Assembly (NCBI RefSeq): GCF_000221045.1 | Contig: NC_015856.1 | Location: 1,116,001 to 1,180,000, forward strand | Origin: Collimonas fungivorans Ter331 | GTDB taxonomy: Bacteria > Pseudomonadota > Gammaproteobacteria > Burkholderiales > Burkholderiaceae_D | DNA: 64,000 nucleotides | Direction of reading: 5' to 3' | Shown here: piece after piece, positions 8,843 through 18,864 of the stretch | How the letters are laid out: every line of letters starts with the position of its first letter | Position numbering within the stretch: position 1 is the stretch's first letter | Notes under the pieces: model-generated | The model's input: the letters and a program-made list of their open reading frames with translations, nothing else | The model's database searches: none | What the model was told of the DNA's origin: nothing | Translations under genes and position numbers: made by a program

Positions 8843-10288
8843 TTAGTCAGCTTGAAACAGTTGTTCCAGTTGCGCGACTGCTTCCAGGTAACCGGCGCGT
8901 TCGGCCATTCCTTGCTGCAAAAAGGCTTCGATTTTCGGATACAGCGCAATCGCCTTGTCCAGCTGCAGGTCGTGTCCGGCGGCATAGGCGCCGACGCTGA
9001 TCAGGTCGCGGTTGCGCTGGTAGCGCGACAACATCTGCTTGAAGCGCCGCACCGCATCGAACTGGCCCGGCTCGATCAGCGAAGTCATGGCGCGGCTGAT
9101 CGAGGCTTCGATGTCGATGGCCGGGTAGTGGCCGGATTCGGCCAGGCTGCGCGACAGCACCACGTGGCCGTCGAGGATCGCGCGGGCGGCGTCTGCAATC
9201 GGGTCCTGCTGGTCGTCGCCCTCGGTCAGCACGGTATAGAAGGCGGTGATCGCGCCACCCTTGCCGCTGGCGTCGCGGGCGCCGTTGCCGGCGCGTTCCA
9301 CCAGTGCCGGCAGCTTGGCGAACACCGAGGGCGGATATCCTTTGGTGGCCGGCGGCTCGCCCACCGCCAGCGCGATCTCGCGCTGGGCCATGGCGTAACG
9401 CGTGAGCGAATCCATGATCAGCAAGACATCCTTGCCCTGGTCGCGGAAGTATTCCGCCAGCGAGGTGGCATAGGCGGCGCCCTGCAAGCGCAGCAGTGGC
9501 GAGGTGTCGGCCGGGGCGGCGACCACCACCGCACGCGCCAGTCCTTCCACGCCCAGGGTGTTTTCGATGAAATCCTTGACTTCGCGGCCGCGTTCGCCGA
9601 TCAGGCCGACGATGATCACTTCGGCGCTGGTGTAGCGCGCCATCATGCCGAGCAGCACGCTCTTGCCGACGCCGGAGCCGGCGAACAGGCCCATGCGCTG
9701 GCCGCGGCCGACAGTGAGCAGGGCGTTGATGGCGCGCACGCCGACGTCCAGCACGCTGTCGATAGGCGCACGCGCCAGCGGATTGATGGGAGCCGCCGAG
9801 AGCGGCACTTCGCGGCTGAAATCCAAAGGACCGAGGCCGTCCAGCGGCCGGCCGGCGGCGTCCACCACCCGTCCCAGCATGCCGGCGCCGGCCGGCAGGC
9901 GCTTGCTGCCAGGTTCGGCCGGTGCGCCGCCGTTACCGGCCGCGGAGGCGGTTTCGAGCGGGTAGACGCGCGCTCCGGGCAGCAGGCCTGCGACTTCGGT
10001 TTGCGGCATCAGGAACAGGCGGTCGCCGGCAAAACCGACGACTTCCGCTTCGGTGGTGCGTTGCGCATAACCCGGCGGCAGTTCGATCAGGCAGTCGCTG
10101 CCCACCGGCAGCCGCAAACCGACCGCTTCCAGCACCAGGCCGACGGCCCGGGTCAGGCGTCCGTAGGTGCGGATCGGGATGCTGCGGCCGACGCCTAAGC
10201 TGGCGTTGCCAAGCGTGGTGCGCCAGGCTTGCAGATGGCGGTTGATGGCGGGCGGCTCGGCGCCGGCCAGGTCGCGGCTGTCGCTCAT
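8843..10288 (-). CDS. fliI: FliI flagellum-specific export ATPase
   Basis: FliI (481 aa) is the hexameric ATPase of the flagellar type III export apparatus, related to F1 beta. Visible motifs are Walker A ([15 protein letters not shown]), [11 protein letters not shown], Walker B region ([20 protein letters not shown]) and [14 protein letters not shown]. The C-terminal domain ends in a FliJ/FliH-contacting helical region. Its start overlaps the fliH stop by 4 bp. All catalytic motifs are intact. Confidence 0.97.
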   Translation of the reverse strand: MSDSRDLAGAEPPAINRHLQAWRTTLGNASLGVGRSIPIRTYGRLTRAVGLVLEAVGLRLPVGSDCLIELPPGYAQRTTEAEVVGFAGDRLFLMPQTEVAGLLPGARVYPLETASAAGNGGAPAEPGSKRLPAGAGMLGRVVDAAGRPLDGLGPLDFSREVPLSAAPINPLARAPIDSVLDVGVRAINALLTVGRGQRMGLFAGSGVGKSVLLGMMARYTSAEVIIVGLIGERGREVKDFIENTLGVEGLARAVVVAAPADTSPLLRLQGAAYATSLAEYFRDQGKDVLLIMDSLTRYAMAQREIALAVGEPPATKGYPPSVFAKLPALVERAGNGARDASGKGGAITAFYTVLTEGDDQQDPIADAARAILDGHVVLSRSLAESGHYPAIDIEASISRAMTSLIEPGQFDAVRRFKQMLSRYQRNRDLISVGAYAAGHDLQLDKAIALYPKIEAFLQQGMAERAGYLEAVAQLEQLFQAD

Positions 10289-11016
10289 GGATGAACCTGG
10301 TTGCGGCCCAGTGCAGCCGCCACCCGCTGCCAGCGGGTTTCCAGGGTGGCATCCAGCTCGCCGCTGCTGGCTTGCACCCGGCAGCCGCCGCGCATGATGG
10401 CAGGGTCGCTGCGCAGCAGCCAGCCGGCGGCTTGCAGGTCTTCCGCCAGGTACTGCTGCACCAGCGCCATATCGTCGGCATGCAATAACAGGCGCGGCGT
10501 ACCGCTCAGCGCCGGTTCGGTCTGCAGCAGCTCGCGCACCGCGGCCAGGATCAGCTGCGGTTCTAGCGCCAACGCCTGGCGCACCACCTGCTGCGCAATA
10601 TCCAGCGCCAGCGTCAGTAAATCGTCGGCCAGTTCCTTTTCCGCCTGGCGCAGGGCGTCAGGCATGGCCAGGCTCAATGCGCGCAAGCATGTGGCTTCGT
10701 TTTGTGCGATTTCCAGCCCGGCCCGGTAACCGTCCTGCCAGCCTTCGGCGTGGCCTTGCCGCAGGCCTTCGCTGGCGCCGTCCTCTTGCGCCTGTTGGCG
10801 CAGGCGCTGCAATTCGGTTTCGTCGATCAGCAGTTTCGGTTCCAGTTCGGCCAGCGCCGGCTCGGCCGCAAGCGTTGCCGTTGCTGCTGGCGCTTCTGCA
10901 TCGGCAGCGTCAGCCGCCAGCTGCATGTCCGCCATTTCCCAGCGCTGCCAGGCGCTCATCTGCGGTTTTGGCTGGCGCCGGCGGCTATCGGCATGAGCGG
11001 AATCAGACATAAGCAT
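10285..11016 (-). CDS. fliH: FliH flagellar export ATPase regulator
   Basis: FliH (243 aa) is the peripheral stator that holds FliI at the export gate. The N-terminus contains [11 protein letters not shown], resembling the conserved Trp-containing FlhA/FliN-binding motif. An acidic variable region follows, then the GlyxxxGly-type helix ([20 protein letters not shown]). The C-terminal V-ATPase subunit E-like domain contains [20 protein letters not shown]. It overlaps fliG by a few bases; an ATG at 11010 is an alternative start. Confidence 0.94.
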   Translation of the reverse strand: MLMSDSAHADSRRRQPKPQMSAWQRWEMADMQLAADAADAEAPAATATLAAEPALAELEPKLLIDETELQRLRQQAQEDGASEGLRQGHAEGWQDGYRAGLEIAQNEATCLRALSLAMPDALRQAEKELADDLLTLALDIAQQVVRQALALEPQLILAAVRELLQTEPALSGTPRLLLHADDMALVQQYLAEDLQAAGWLLRSDPAIMRGGCRVQASSGELDATLETRWQRVAAALGRNQVHP

Positions 11017-12001
11017 CGTTGCCCTGGCCGCCGATCACGATTTCGCCGGAATCGGCCAGGCGCCTGACGATCTGCAGGATGTTTTTCTGCTCGCCCTCGA
11101 CTTGCGAGACCCTGACCGGGCCGCGCACTTCCAGGTCTTCGCGCAGCATTTCGGCGGCGCGCTGCGACATGTTGCGCAGGAATTTTTCGCGCAGTTCCGG
11201 CGCCGCTCCCTTGAGCGCGATGATGAGGGATTCCGATTCGACTTCCTTGAGCAGCAGCTGGATGCCGCGGTCTTCGATTTCCAGCAGGTTCTCGAACAGG
11301 AACATTTCGTCGATGATCCGCTGCGCCAGGTCGCCGTCGTGCTCGCGCACATGCTGGATCACGCTTTCTTCCTGGGTGCTGCTCATCAGGTTGAGGATTT
11401 CCGCCGCCGCCCTGACGCCGCCCAGGCGGCTGCGTTTGACGCCCTGGCCGGACAGCAGGCCGGACAGCACGTCGGTCAGTTCGCTGAGCGCCGCCGGCTG
11501 TACGCCGCCGAAGGTGGCGACGCGCAGGATCACGTCGTGCCGCAGGCGTTCGGTGAACAGCTCCAGCACCTCGGACGCCTTGCTGCGGTCCAGGTGCACC
11601 AGCAGGGTAGCGATGATCTGCGGATGTTCGTCGCGGATCAGCTCGGCCACTTCATTGGCTTCCAGCCAGTTCAGGGTATCGATGCCGTTGGTGGAATTGT
11701 TGCCGGATTCGAGGATGTCTTCGATCAGGCTGGCGGCGCGGTCGCTGCCCAGAGCCTTGTTGAGGACGGCCCGTATGTAGCCGCTGGAATCCAGGTTGAG
11801 CGCAGAGAACTGCTCTGTTTCAAGGCGGAATTCTTCCATCACTTCGGCGATTTGTTCGCGCGTCACCTGGCGCAGCTTGGACATTGCCATGCCGAGCTTC
11901 TGCACATCCTGCGGGCTCAGGTGCTGGAACACGGCGGCGGCGCCGTCTTCGCCCAGCGACATCAGCAGGATGGCGCTTTTTCTGGTTCCGTCGTCACTCA
12001 T
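11003..12001 (-). CDS. fliG: FliG flagellar motor switch protein
   Basis: FliG (332 aa) joins the MS-ring to FliM and transmits torque from the stator. Residues 1-100 form the FliF-binding domain (KSAILLMSLGEDGAAAVFQHL). The EHPQ motif in the middle domain (IRDEHPQIIATLLVHLD) binds FliM. The C-terminal domain has the charged ridge that meets MotA (QRIIDEMFLFENLLEIEDRG, EVESESLIIALKGA). It overlaps fliF by 8 bp and fliH by a few bp, so the genes are tightly coupled. Confidence 0.97.
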   Translation of the reverse strand: MSDDGTRKSAILLMSLGEDGAAAVFQHLSPQDVQKLGMAMSKLRQVTREQIAEVMEEFRLETEQFSALNLDSSGYIRAVLNKALGSDRAASLIEDILESGNNSTNGIDTLNWLEANEVAELIRDEHPQIIATLLVHLDRSKASEVLELFTERLRHDVILRVATFGGVQPAALSELTDVLSGLLSGQGVKRSRLGGVRAAAEILNLMSSTQEESVIQHVREHDGDLAQRIIDEMFLFENLLEIEDRGIQLLLKEVESESLIIALKGAAPELREKFLRNMSQRAAEMLREDLEVRGPVRVSQVEGEQKNILQIVRRLADSGEIVIGGQGNDAYV

Positions 12002-13712
12002 TGTTGCCCATCCAGTTCTTGATTACCATGGCGACCAGGCGCGGATCTTTCTCGGCCAGGCTCTGTGCATGCTGCAGGTTGTCCTGATGGCGGTCAGCCT
12101 GGCGCTGCCTTGCTTCTTCGCTCAGTTTGAGCTGCTCTGGCGACTGGTCTGCGGCGGCCTTGACGGCTGCCGCGGCTTGCGCCGATCCGGCCCGTTGCGG
12201 TCCCTGCAGGTGTTTGCGCAGCAGCGGCCGCAGCAGGCCGAACCAGAGCCACAGGGCGGCGATCGCCAGCAGCAGATACTTGCCGACGCTCTTGGCCAAC
12301 TCGATGTTGTCGGCCTGACGCCATAGCGGTAGTTCCGGCTCCGGCGCATCGCCGGCAAACTGGCTGTTCACCACATTCACCGAGTCGCCGCGGTCGGCGC
12401 TGTAGCCCATTGCTTGCTTGACCAGGTTTTTTACCTGTTCCATTTCGGCCGCCGGCAGCGCCTGCGCGGCTACCTTGCCCTGGGCATTGGTCGTGCCGCG
12501 GTAATTCACCACCACCGCAACCGACAGCCGTTTGACGGCGCCGGCGGCTTGCTGCACATGGCTGATCGAACGGTCCACCTCATAGTTGGTGGTGACGTCG
12601 CGCCGCACGCTGCTGGAGCCGCCGCTGCGCGCAGTGTTGCTGGCAGCATTTGCGCCGGCGGCTGCCGCAGCCGGATTGGCCTGTGTGGCGGCCGTTCCCG
12701 GCTGGTTGGCCTGAGCCGTGCTGAGAGGCGCGGTCGGATTGATTGGCGGCTGGTTCGACAAGGCTCCCGGAACGCCGCCCGGCGGGCTTGCTCCCTGCTG
12801 GTTGGCGTCGCTTGATTGCTGGCTGCGGATCGCGGCTTTGCCAGGATCCTGGTTGGGACTGTATTTTTCGTCGGTATGTTCGACCGTCGAAAAATCGATG
12901 TCCGCCGCCACCTGGGCGCGCACATTGCTGGCGCCGACGATCGGCTGCAGGATGGCTTCGATACGGCGGATATAGCTCTGTTCGATTTCCTGCGCATACT
13001 TGAGCTGGCTCGCATCCAGGCCGCGGTTGCCGGTGGCCGGCGTGGAGAGCAGGTTGCCGCTCTGGTCGACTATCGTGACGTTCTTGGCGTTCAGTTCCGG
13101 CACGCTGCTTGACACCAGGTGGGCGATGGCGCTGACCTGGCCATCGTCGATGGAGCGTCCGCGATGCAGGGTGAGCACTACCGAGGCGCTGGGTTTCTGC
13201 TGGTCGCGCACAAACAGCGAAGGTTTAGGCAGGGCCAGGTGGACCCGCGCCGCTTCTACCGCCGAAATCGATTCTATCGAACGCGCCAGCTCGCCTTCCA
13301 GCGCGCGCTGGTAGTTGACCTGCTCGGCAAACTGGCTGACGCCGAATTTCTGGTTATCCATCAGCTCAAAACCGACCGAGCCGCCCTTGGGCAAACCTTG
13401 CGAGGCCAGCCGCAAGCGCGCTTCGTGCACCTGGTCGGCGCCGACCAGCACCGCGCCGCCGCCATCGGCGAACTTGTAGGGGATGTTCATCTGCTGCAGC
13501 GAAGCGATGATGGCGCCGCCGTCGCGGTCCGACAGATTGCTGTACAGGACGCGATAGTCAGGCGCTCGGCTCCATAGCCAGAATGCGGCGATGGCCGCCA
13601 GCGCAAACGAGGCGCCGATGATCAGCGGCAGCTTCGGATTGGCGCGCAGCTGCTCCAGCAGCGGCGGTTTCCTGTCGCCGGCGAGGTTGGCGCCGGTTAC
13701 GGCAGCATTCAT
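11994..13712 (-). CDS. fliF: FliF flagellar MS-ring protein
   Basis: FliF (572 aa from ATG 13712, with GGGGTGG upstream; the frame is open to 13733) forms the MS ring in the inner membrane. The first transmembrane segment is LPLIIGASFALAAIAAFWLW. The periplasmic YscJ/FliF domain contains YRVLYSNLSDRDGGAIIASL and GYSADRGDSVNVVNSQF. The second membrane segment is YLLLAIAALWLWFGLLRPLL, followed by a cytoplasmic FliG-binding tail. A Pro/Ala/Asn-rich linker lies at about residues 290-380. It is the first gene of the leftward operon fliF-G-H-I-J-K-L-M-N-O-P-Q-R. Confidence 0.96.
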   Translation of the reverse strand: MNAAVTGANLAGDRKPPLLEQLRANPKLPLIIGASFALAAIAAFWLWSRAPDYRVLYSNLSDRDGGAIIASLQQMNIPYKFADGGGAVLVGADQVHEARLRLASQGLPKGGSVGFELMDNQKFGVSQFAEQVNYQRALEGELARSIESISAVEAARVHLALPKPSLFVRDQQKPSASVVLTLHRGRSIDDGQVSAIAHLVSSSVPELNAKNVTIVDQSGNLLSTPATGNRGLDASQLKYAQEIEQSYIRRIEAILQPIVGASNVRAQVAADIDFSTVEHTDEKYSPNQDPGKAAIRSQQSSDANQQGASPPGGVPGALSNQPPINPTAPLSTAQANQPGTAATQANPAAAAAGANAASNTARSGGSSSVRRDVTTNYEVDRSISHVQQAAGAVKRLSVAVVVNYRGTTNAQGKVAAQALPAAEMEQVKNLVKQAMGYSADRGDSVNVVNSQFAGDAPEPELPLWRQADNIELAKSVGKYLLLAIAALWLWFGLLRPLLRKHLQGPQRAGSAQAAAAVKAAADQSPEQLKLSEEARQRQADRHQDNLQHAQSLAEKDPRLVAMVIKNWMGNNE

Positions 13713-14053
13713 GTGGCCACCCCGGATGACCACAGGCTGTAACCGTTGTTGGTGTTCGCTATGCGCTTCTGTATATCTGACACAAGCTTTCCTTAGAATG
13801 GATAACAGATGTCAACAAAGGTAAGCCGGACCAATCGAGGACGGCCTGTGTCGACGCTAATGATTGTCAACGGCTGGCGCTCATTTCGATCGCTTGAATA
13901 GCCGGGGTTTTCCCCATCATTTGCCGCTATGTAAAAAAAACATTGCTGTTACGCTGCCTGACAGCAGTACAACGTTATCGGCAGGAACGGACAGCGCATG
14001 GTCCGGATTCCAGAGCGGCGGCGAGAATTCAAAAAACGGAAAAGAGGTGGAAT
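13713..14053. promoter_or_regulatory. Divergent intergenic region between fliF and fliE
   Basis: This 340-bp non-coding gap must hold the promoters of the leftward fliF operon and the rightward fliE gene. Only a ribosome site for fliE (AGAGGTGG, 14042-14049) stands out. I searched by eye for a sigma-54 (TGGC-N8-TTGC-like) and a sigma-28 box and found no convincing match. Confidence 0.5.
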
Positions 14054-14371
14054 ATGGCGATATCGGCGATCGAATCGGTATTACAGCAATTGACGGCGAC
14101 GGCGCAAATCGCCGGCAGCGGCGCCGCGGCAAGCAGCGGCATCGCCGGCGGCGGTTTCGCCGACGAGATGAAAAAGTCGCTGGAGCGCATCAGCAACAGC
14201 CAGCAGCATGCAGCCGGCCAGGCTGAAGCATTCGAGCTGGGCAAGCCCGGCGTGTCGCTGAATGACGTGATGATTGATTTGCAAAAGGCGAACGTCGGTT
14301 TCCAGATGGGACTGCAAGTGCGTAACCGGGTGGTTGCCGCTTATCAGGAAATCATGAACATGCCTGCTTGA
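14054..14371 (+). CDS. fliE: FliE flagellar hook-basal body complex protein
   Basis: FliE (105 aa) connects the MS ring to the rod and is the first rod protein exported. The start ATG at 14054 has AGAGGTGG 5 nt upstream. The frame is open further upstream but that extension is not FliE-like. The C-terminal half carries the family pattern GVSLNDVMIDLQKANVGFQM and QVRNRVVAAYQEIMNMPA. It is transcribed divergently from fliF, a common betaproteobacterial arrangement. Confidence 0.95.
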   Translation: MAISAIESVLQQLTATAQIAGSGAAASSGIAGGGFADEMKKSLERISNSQQHAAGQAEAFELGKPGVSLNDVMIDLQKANVGFQMGLQVRNRVVAAYQEIMNMPA

Positions 14372-14380
14372 AAGTCGGTT

Positions 14381-15076
14381 TTGGAACAAGCATGTTTGGA
14401 ACAAGGCGCTAGTTATCTGTTGCAGGATGCGGCTGATATCGAAAGTATTTTGCGCGAACTGGAGCGTCAGAACAGCAGCATGAGCATGCGCCGGCTGGGC
14501 GGCGGCGAGAGCGTCGCCACGCGTCTGGTGGCGGTGGCGCTGGCGCATGACATCTTTATCCACGCCGGCGACGCCGACGGCAGCGGCGCGCATTACATGC
14601 CGGGCGACCTGCTGTGTTTTGACGGCGCATTGGATGGGGCGGGAGTGCGTTTCGTGACCAGCGCCGCGCGCAACAGCGTCAGTCCGTGGCCGACGGCGCT
14701 GGCGGCGGCGCTGCCGACCTGCATTGCGTATTTCCCGCACCAGAAGTTTATCCGCATCGGCGTGCAGCCGGTGGAAGCCTGCGTAGTGCGCGCCAAGCGG
14801 CGCGACGGCAACGATTTTGTGCTCGATGTCCATGATTTGAGTGCACGCGGCATCGGCCTGCGCTCGGCTTATGTGTCGCTGCAGGCGCTGCCGGTAGGCA
14901 CGGTGTTGCCGGCGGCGGTGCTGGATTTCCGTTCTTCCGGCCGGTTGCTGGTGGACCTGAGAGTGGTGTTCAGCCGCAGCGTGCAGGCGCCGGATGGCGT
15001 CATCAACCATTTCGGCTGTTATTACGTCGACCTCGACCAGGCCCGGCAGAGCCTGGGCGGCCTGTTGAGCGCCTAG
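14381..15076 (+). CDS. YcgR-like flagellar brake protein with PilZ domain
   Basis: A 231-aa protein starting at a TTG 9 bp after fliE; other starts are possible. The N-terminal ~120 residues resemble the YcgR domain (beta-rich, PGDLLCFDGAL and VRFVTSAA). The C-terminal half is a PilZ domain with an Arg-rich R-x-x-x-R element (RAKRR) and D-x-S-x-x-G (DLSARGIGL), the two cyclic-di-GMP contacts. YcgR proteins slow or bias the motor through FliG/FliM/MotA when c-di-GMP is high. Its place inside the flagellar locus fits that role. Confidence 0.82.
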   Translation: MEQACLEQGASYLLQDAADIESILRELERQNSSMSMRRLGGGESVATRLVAVALAHDIFIHAGDADGSGAHYMPGDLLCFDGALDGAGVRFVTSAARNSVSPWPTALAAALPTCIAYFPHQKFIRIGVQPVEACVVRAKRRDGNDFVLDVHDLSARGIGLRSAYVSLQALPVGTVLPAAVLDFRSSGRLLVDLRVVFSRSVQAPDGVINHFGCYYVDLDQARQSLGGLLSA

Positions 15077-15124
15077 GGTCTGCTAAGCACCCAAGGCGGC
15101 GCTGCTTTATTTTGCGGCAGGCCC

Positions 15125-15152
15125 TAAATGTTTTCCAGGCAACTGCCGATAA
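15125..15152 (+). promoter_or_regulatory. Sigma-28 (FliA) promoter of fliC
   Basis: TAAA at 15125-15128 and a perfect GCCGATAA at 15145-15152 with 16 nt between them match the sigma-28 consensus (TAAA, about N15, GCCGATAA). It lies about 110 bp before the flagellin ATG, in the only gap between the PilZ gene and fliC. Confidence 0.88.
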
Positions 15153-15260
15153 CCTGAATAACGGTGGCTTGCTTATCCCGGTTGTTGTTTGGCCGGGAGC
15201 GAGTCCAGCGTTACGGCGGCTTAGCCGGAACCCATAAACTTTAGCAACAGGAGTCATGCC

Positions 15261-16349
15261 ATGTCTGTCATCAATACCAATATTCTTTCGCTGGTAGCGC
15301 AAAACAACCTCACCAAATCGGCATCTTCGCTGAGCTCGGCCATCCAGCGCCTGTCTTCCGGCATGCGCATCAACAGCGCCAAGGACGACGCTGCTGGCCA
15401 GGCTATTGCGAATCGTTTCACCGCCAACATCACCGGCCTGACACAGGCATCGCGCAACGCCAACGACGGCATCTCGCTGGCGCAAACCACTGAAGGCGCG
15501 CTGACTGAAGTCAACAACAACCTGCAGCGTATCCGTGAACTGTCGGTGCAAGCCGCCAGCGGCACCAACTCTTCCAGCGACCTGCAATCGATCCAGGACG
15601 AAGTCACCCAGCGCCTGAAAGAAATCGACCGCATCTCGTCGCAAACCGACTTCAACGGCGTCAAGGTCCTCGCGGCCAACCAGACCCTGAACATCCAGGT
15701 CGGCGCCAACGACGGCCAGACCATCGGCATCGATTTGCAAAAGATCGATTCGACTGCGCTGAAGCTGAACACGCTGAACCTGGCTGGTCCTTCCGGCGCG
15801 ACAGCTGCCATGACGCCTACCGGCAAGGACAACACCGGTGCTTCGGTCGCCGTGGCCGCCGGCGGCTTCACTGCCGTCAACCGTGACGCTGCCGCCGGCT
15901 TCACCGCGACAGTCGCCGACCTGGTGACCGATGCGCGTGGCAATACTTACGTCAAGAACGGCGCCAACTTCTACGCCGCCACTGTGACCGTGGCTGATGC
16001 GACTCAAGGCGCAACTGCAGCGACGCCGACAGCCACCGTGACTTATGACTCGTCGAAATCGCTGACAGCCGCCAGCGGCAGCCCGCTGACAGCAATGGAC
16101 AGCGCCTTGTCGCAAGTTGACAGCCTGCGCAGCTCGCTGGGCGCTGTGCAAAACCGTTTTGCCTCGACTATCGCCAACCTGGGCACGACAGTCACCAACC
16201 TGTCTTCCTCGCGTTCCGGTATCCAGGATGCAGACTACGCGACTGAAGTGTCGAACATGACGCGTTCGCAGATCCTGCAACAGGCAGGCACTTCGGTGCT
16301 GGCGAAAGCGAACCAGTCGACACAAAGCGTTTTGACATTGCTGCAATAA
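15261..16349 (+). CDS. fliC: Flagellin
   Basis: Flagellin (362 aa) is the filament subunit. The N-terminal D0/D1 domain is canonical ([20 protein letters not shown], then [20 protein letters not shown]). The C-terminal D1/D0 region matches it ([20 protein letters not shown], then [20 protein letters not shown]). The central region (about residues 170-280) is short, Ala/Thr-rich and variable. It is preceded by a ribosome site (CAGGAG) and a sigma-28 promoter. Only one flagellin gene is in the window. Confidence 0.98.
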   Translation: MSVINTNILSLVAQNNLTKSASSLSSAIQRLSSGMRINSAKDDAAGQAIANRFTANITGLTQASRNANDGISLAQTTEGALTEVNNNLQRIRELSVQAASGTNSSSDLQSIQDEVTQRLKEIDRISSQTDFNGVKVLAANQTLNIQVGANDGQTIGIDLQKIDSTALKLNTLNLAGPSGATAAMTPTGKDNTGASVAVAAGGFTAVNRDAAAGFTATVADLVTDARGNTYVKNGANFYAATVTVADATQGATAATPTATVTYDSSKSLTAASGSPLTAMDSALSQVDSLRSSLGAVQNRFASTIANLGTTVTNLSSSRSGIQDADYATEVSNMTRSQILQQAGTSVLAKANQSTQSVLTLLQ

Positions 16350-16363
16350 GCCATGAGCCGGTT

Positions 16364-16392
16364 CCGCAGGCGCCTGCTTGAGGCGTTTGCGG
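16364..16392 (+). terminator. Hairpin downstream of fliC
   Basis: A 12-bp stem (CCGCAGGCGCCT pairing with AGGCGTTTGCGG, two G-U pairs) with a 5-nt loop lies 15 bp after the flagellin stop. There is no long T run after it, so it may stabilise the fliC message or terminate only partly before flaG. Confidence 0.55.
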
Positions 16393-16509
16393 GATTTGCC
16401 GATCCGGGGCTGGCCGTTGTTGCGGCCGCCCACGGGTCCATGATGTTTTGTCCAGTCGGGTTTGGGCTGCCAGACTCGAGCGGACAAGGTACAGCCGGAA
16501 GGGGACGTG

Positions 16510-16875
16510 ATGTCGAATGCAATCAACATGGATGCTGCCAGCAGGACCATACCGGCCGAGAGCGCAGCTGCCGCCGCGAATGACAAGGCGGTCAAGGATA
16601 CTGGCGCGGCTACGCGGAAGCCGCTAGAAAGCGGAGACGGCAAGGTGCCCGAGCGCTCCCGGATCCAGAGCAAGATTGACGAGATCAATCGCCAGTTGCA
16701 GCTGAAGGCGGTGAGCGTGCAGTTCCAGATCGATCCCGGCTACAAGGATGTGATACTGAAAGTGGTAGACCAGCAGGACGGCAAGGTGGTCTTGCAGATC
16801 CCCAGCGAAGAAGTGGTGCGGATCGCCAAGGTGATGGACCAGATGAAGGGTGTATTGCTTGAAAAGACCGCATAG
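16510..16875 (+). CDS. flaG: FlaG family protein
   Basis: FlaG (121 aa) is a small cytoplasmic protein that influences filament length. The start ATG at 16510 has GAAGGGGA upstream; the frame is open to 16462. The first 70 residues are Ala/Lys-rich and variable. The C-terminal half is the FlaG domain: INRQLQLKAVSVQFQID, KDVILKVVDQQDGKVVLQIP and PSEEVVRIAKVMDQMKG. It lies between fliC and fliD, the classic FlaG position. Confidence 0.9.
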   Translation: MSNAINMDAASRTIPAESAAAAANDKAVKDTGAATRKPLESGDGKVPERSRIQSKIDEINRQLQLKAVSVQFQIDPGYKDVILKVVDQQDGKVVLQIPSEEVVRIAKVMDQMKGVLLEKTA

Positions 16876-16929
16876 CGGCTGCGCGTAGTTCAGCCGACCG
16901 AAAACGATATTCAATGCAAAGGAATTGAC

Positions 16930-18390
16930 ATGACTTTAGTTACCAACCTGGGAGCGGCATCCGGGCTGCCGCTGGCAACTTTACTGAGCAGCATCACAGT
17001 CTCCGAAAACATGCCGCTCACAGCCATGAGCAACCAGCAAAGCGCGTACAACGCCAAGCTGTCGGCATACGGTGTCATACAGAACGCGCTGAGCACATTG
17101 CAGGCGGCGGCAGCTCAGCTGGGAAATCCAACCCTGTTCCAGAATGTGACGGCGACCTCGAGCGCTACCTCGGTGCTGAGCGCAACCGCGACTGCCACCG
17201 CCGGCGCGGGAAGCTACGCAATCAACGTCAGCCAGCTGGCGCAAGCGCAGTCGCTGGCAACCGGCGGCGTCGCCAGCACCACTGCCGGCATTGGCAGCGG
17301 CACCGTCACCCTGCAGTTCGGCAGCATCTCGGGCGGCACGCTGGATCCGGCGTCCGGCAAATACAGCGGAGCGACGTTTACTGCAGACAGCACGCGCGCG
17401 GCGGCGTCGGTCACTATCGATTCCAGCAACAACACGCTGACAGGCATCCGTGACGCGATCAATAAAAACAAGGATCTTGGCGTCACGGCCACCATTGTCA
17501 ACGACGGCAGCAACACGCCGAACCGCCTGGTGCTGACTTCGACCCAGACCGGTGCGGCTTCCACCATGAAGATCAGCGTGAGCGGCGATGCGGCGCTGTC
17601 GAACCTGCTGGCCAACGATCCTGCCGGCACGCAGAACCTGCAGCAGACCGTGGAAGGAAAGAATGCGCAGATGACAGTCAACGGCATTGCTGTCACCAGC
17701 GCCAGCAACACCGTCAAGGAAGCAGTGCAGGGCGTGACCATGACGCTGACCGGCATCGGCGCCAGCAGCTTGTCGTTGCAAAGCAATACCGCGACCGTGC
17801 AGGCTGCGATTTCGAATTTTGTCACTACCTATAACAGCCTGCAGACCCTCACCAAGCAATACACGGCTTTCAATACGGCGGCGCAGACGCAGGCGCCGCT
17901 GACCGGCGACGCGACCTTGCGCAATATCCAGACCCGCATCCGCGACACCATGAACACCCCGCAACCGCCCAGCGGCAGCGGCGCACCCTTGACCATGCTG
18001 GCGCAGATCGGCGTGACGTTCCAGGCCGACGGCACCATGGCGATCGATTCGACCAAGCTGACCAGCGCCCTCAGTACCAATCTGAGCGGCGTGCAGAACC
18101 TGTTTTCCAGCACTTCCGGCGCCACCGGCTTCGGTTCCACCATGTCGACCCTGCTTACCGGTTTCACGTCCAGCAACGGGCCGCTGAAGTCAGCCACCGA
18201 CGGTCTGAACAGTTCCTTGAAAACGCTGGCGACGCAGATGACCAGCACGCAGTCGTTGATCAGCACGACGATTGCGCGCTATACCAAGCAATTTACCGAT
18301 CTTGACACGCTGATCGCCGGCATGAACCAGACCAGCAGCTACCTGACCCAGCAATTTGCCGCCATCAACGGCACTACTACTTCCAAATAA
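16930..18390 (+). CDS. fliD: FliD flagellar filament cap protein
   Basis: FliD (486 aa) caps the filament and promotes flagellin polymerisation. N-terminal features are GAASGLPLATLLSSI and an MTAMSNQQSAYNAKLSAYG-like helix. The middle contains the FliD insertion domains (SVTIDSSNNTLTGIRDAINK). The C-terminal FliD_C domain ends in coiled coil LDTLIAGMNQTSSYLTQQFA. The FliD start normally has about 10 extra residues before the conserved core, as here. It is followed 11 bp later by fliS. Confidence 0.95.
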   Translation: MTLVTNLGAASGLPLATLLSSITVSENMPLTAMSNQQSAYNAKLSAYGVIQNALSTLQAAAAQLGNPTLFQNVTATSSATSVLSATATATAGAGSYAINVSQLAQAQSLATGGVASTTAGIGSGTVTLQFGSISGGTLDPASGKYSGATFTADSTRAAASVTIDSSNNTLTGIRDAINKNKDLGVTATIVNDGSNTPNRLVLTSTQTGAASTMKISVSGDAALSNLLANDPAGTQNLQQTVEGKNAQMTVNGIAVTSASNTVKEAVQGVTMTLTGIGASSLSLQSNTATVQAAISNFVTTYNSLQTLTKQYTAFNTAAQTQAPLTGDATLRNIQTRIRDTMNTPQPPSGSGAPLTMLAQIGVTFQADGTMAIDSTKLTSALSTNLSGVQNLFSSTSGATGFGSTMSTLLTGFTSSNGPLKSATDGLNSSLKTLATQMTSTQSLISTTIARYTKQFTDLDTLIAGMNQTSSYLTQQFAAINGTTTSK

Positions 18391-18401
18391 GGCGAGGTTT
18401 C

Positions 18402-18863
18402 ATGTATACATCTTCAGCCGCCGCGCCAATACCCAACCCAGGCGCCCGCGCCTATGCCAGGATCGGCATCGAGAGCGCAGTCATGAGCGCTTCACCGCAG
18501 CAGCTGCTGACCATGCTGTTCGACGGCGCCAAGGCTGCCATCAGCATGGCGCGCCACCATATGGCGAGCGGCGATGTTGTCGCCAAGGGCAACGCCATTT
18601 CGAAAGCGGTCAGCATCATCGACAGCGGCCTCAAGGCCAGCCTGGATGCCGAGGCCGGCGGCAGCGCCGGCGCCGAGCTGGCGGCCAACCTGTCGGCGCT
18701 GTACGACTATATCAACCAGCGCCTGCTGTACGCCAACCTGCGTAACGATCCTGCATTGCTGGAGGAGGCCGACCGGCTGCTGGAAAACATCGCTTCGGCC
18801 TGGCGCGAGATCAGCGACGGCTCAAACGGCGCGCGGATCAACGATCTTCCGGCAAGGGGATGA
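18402..18863 (+). CDS. fliS: FliS flagellin chaperone
   Basis: FliS (153 aa) binds flagellin C-termini in the cytoplasm and prevents early polymerisation. The family pattern is visible: ARIGIESAVMSASPQQLLTM, LFDGAKAAISMARHHMASGD, KAVSIIDSGLKASLD and LYDYINQRLLYANLRND. It is one of the fliD-S-T trio. The ATG has a GGCGAGG ribosome site. Confidence 0.96.
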   Translation: MYTSSAAAPIPNPGARAYARIGIESAVMSASPQQLLTMLFDGAKAAISMARHHMASGDVVAKGNAISKAVSIIDSGLKASLDAEAGGSAGAELAANLSALYDYINQRLLYANLRNDPALLEEADRLLENIASAWREISDGSNGARINDLPARG

Positions 18864-18864
18864 G

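Noticed and set aside
8777-10198. 473-aa frame on the plus strand opposite fliI
   Set aside because: His/Arg/Asp-rich antisense of the conserved ATPase; no independent support.
15003-16688. 561-aa minus-strand frame opposite fliC
   Set aside because: Antisense of flagellin and flaG, both certain.
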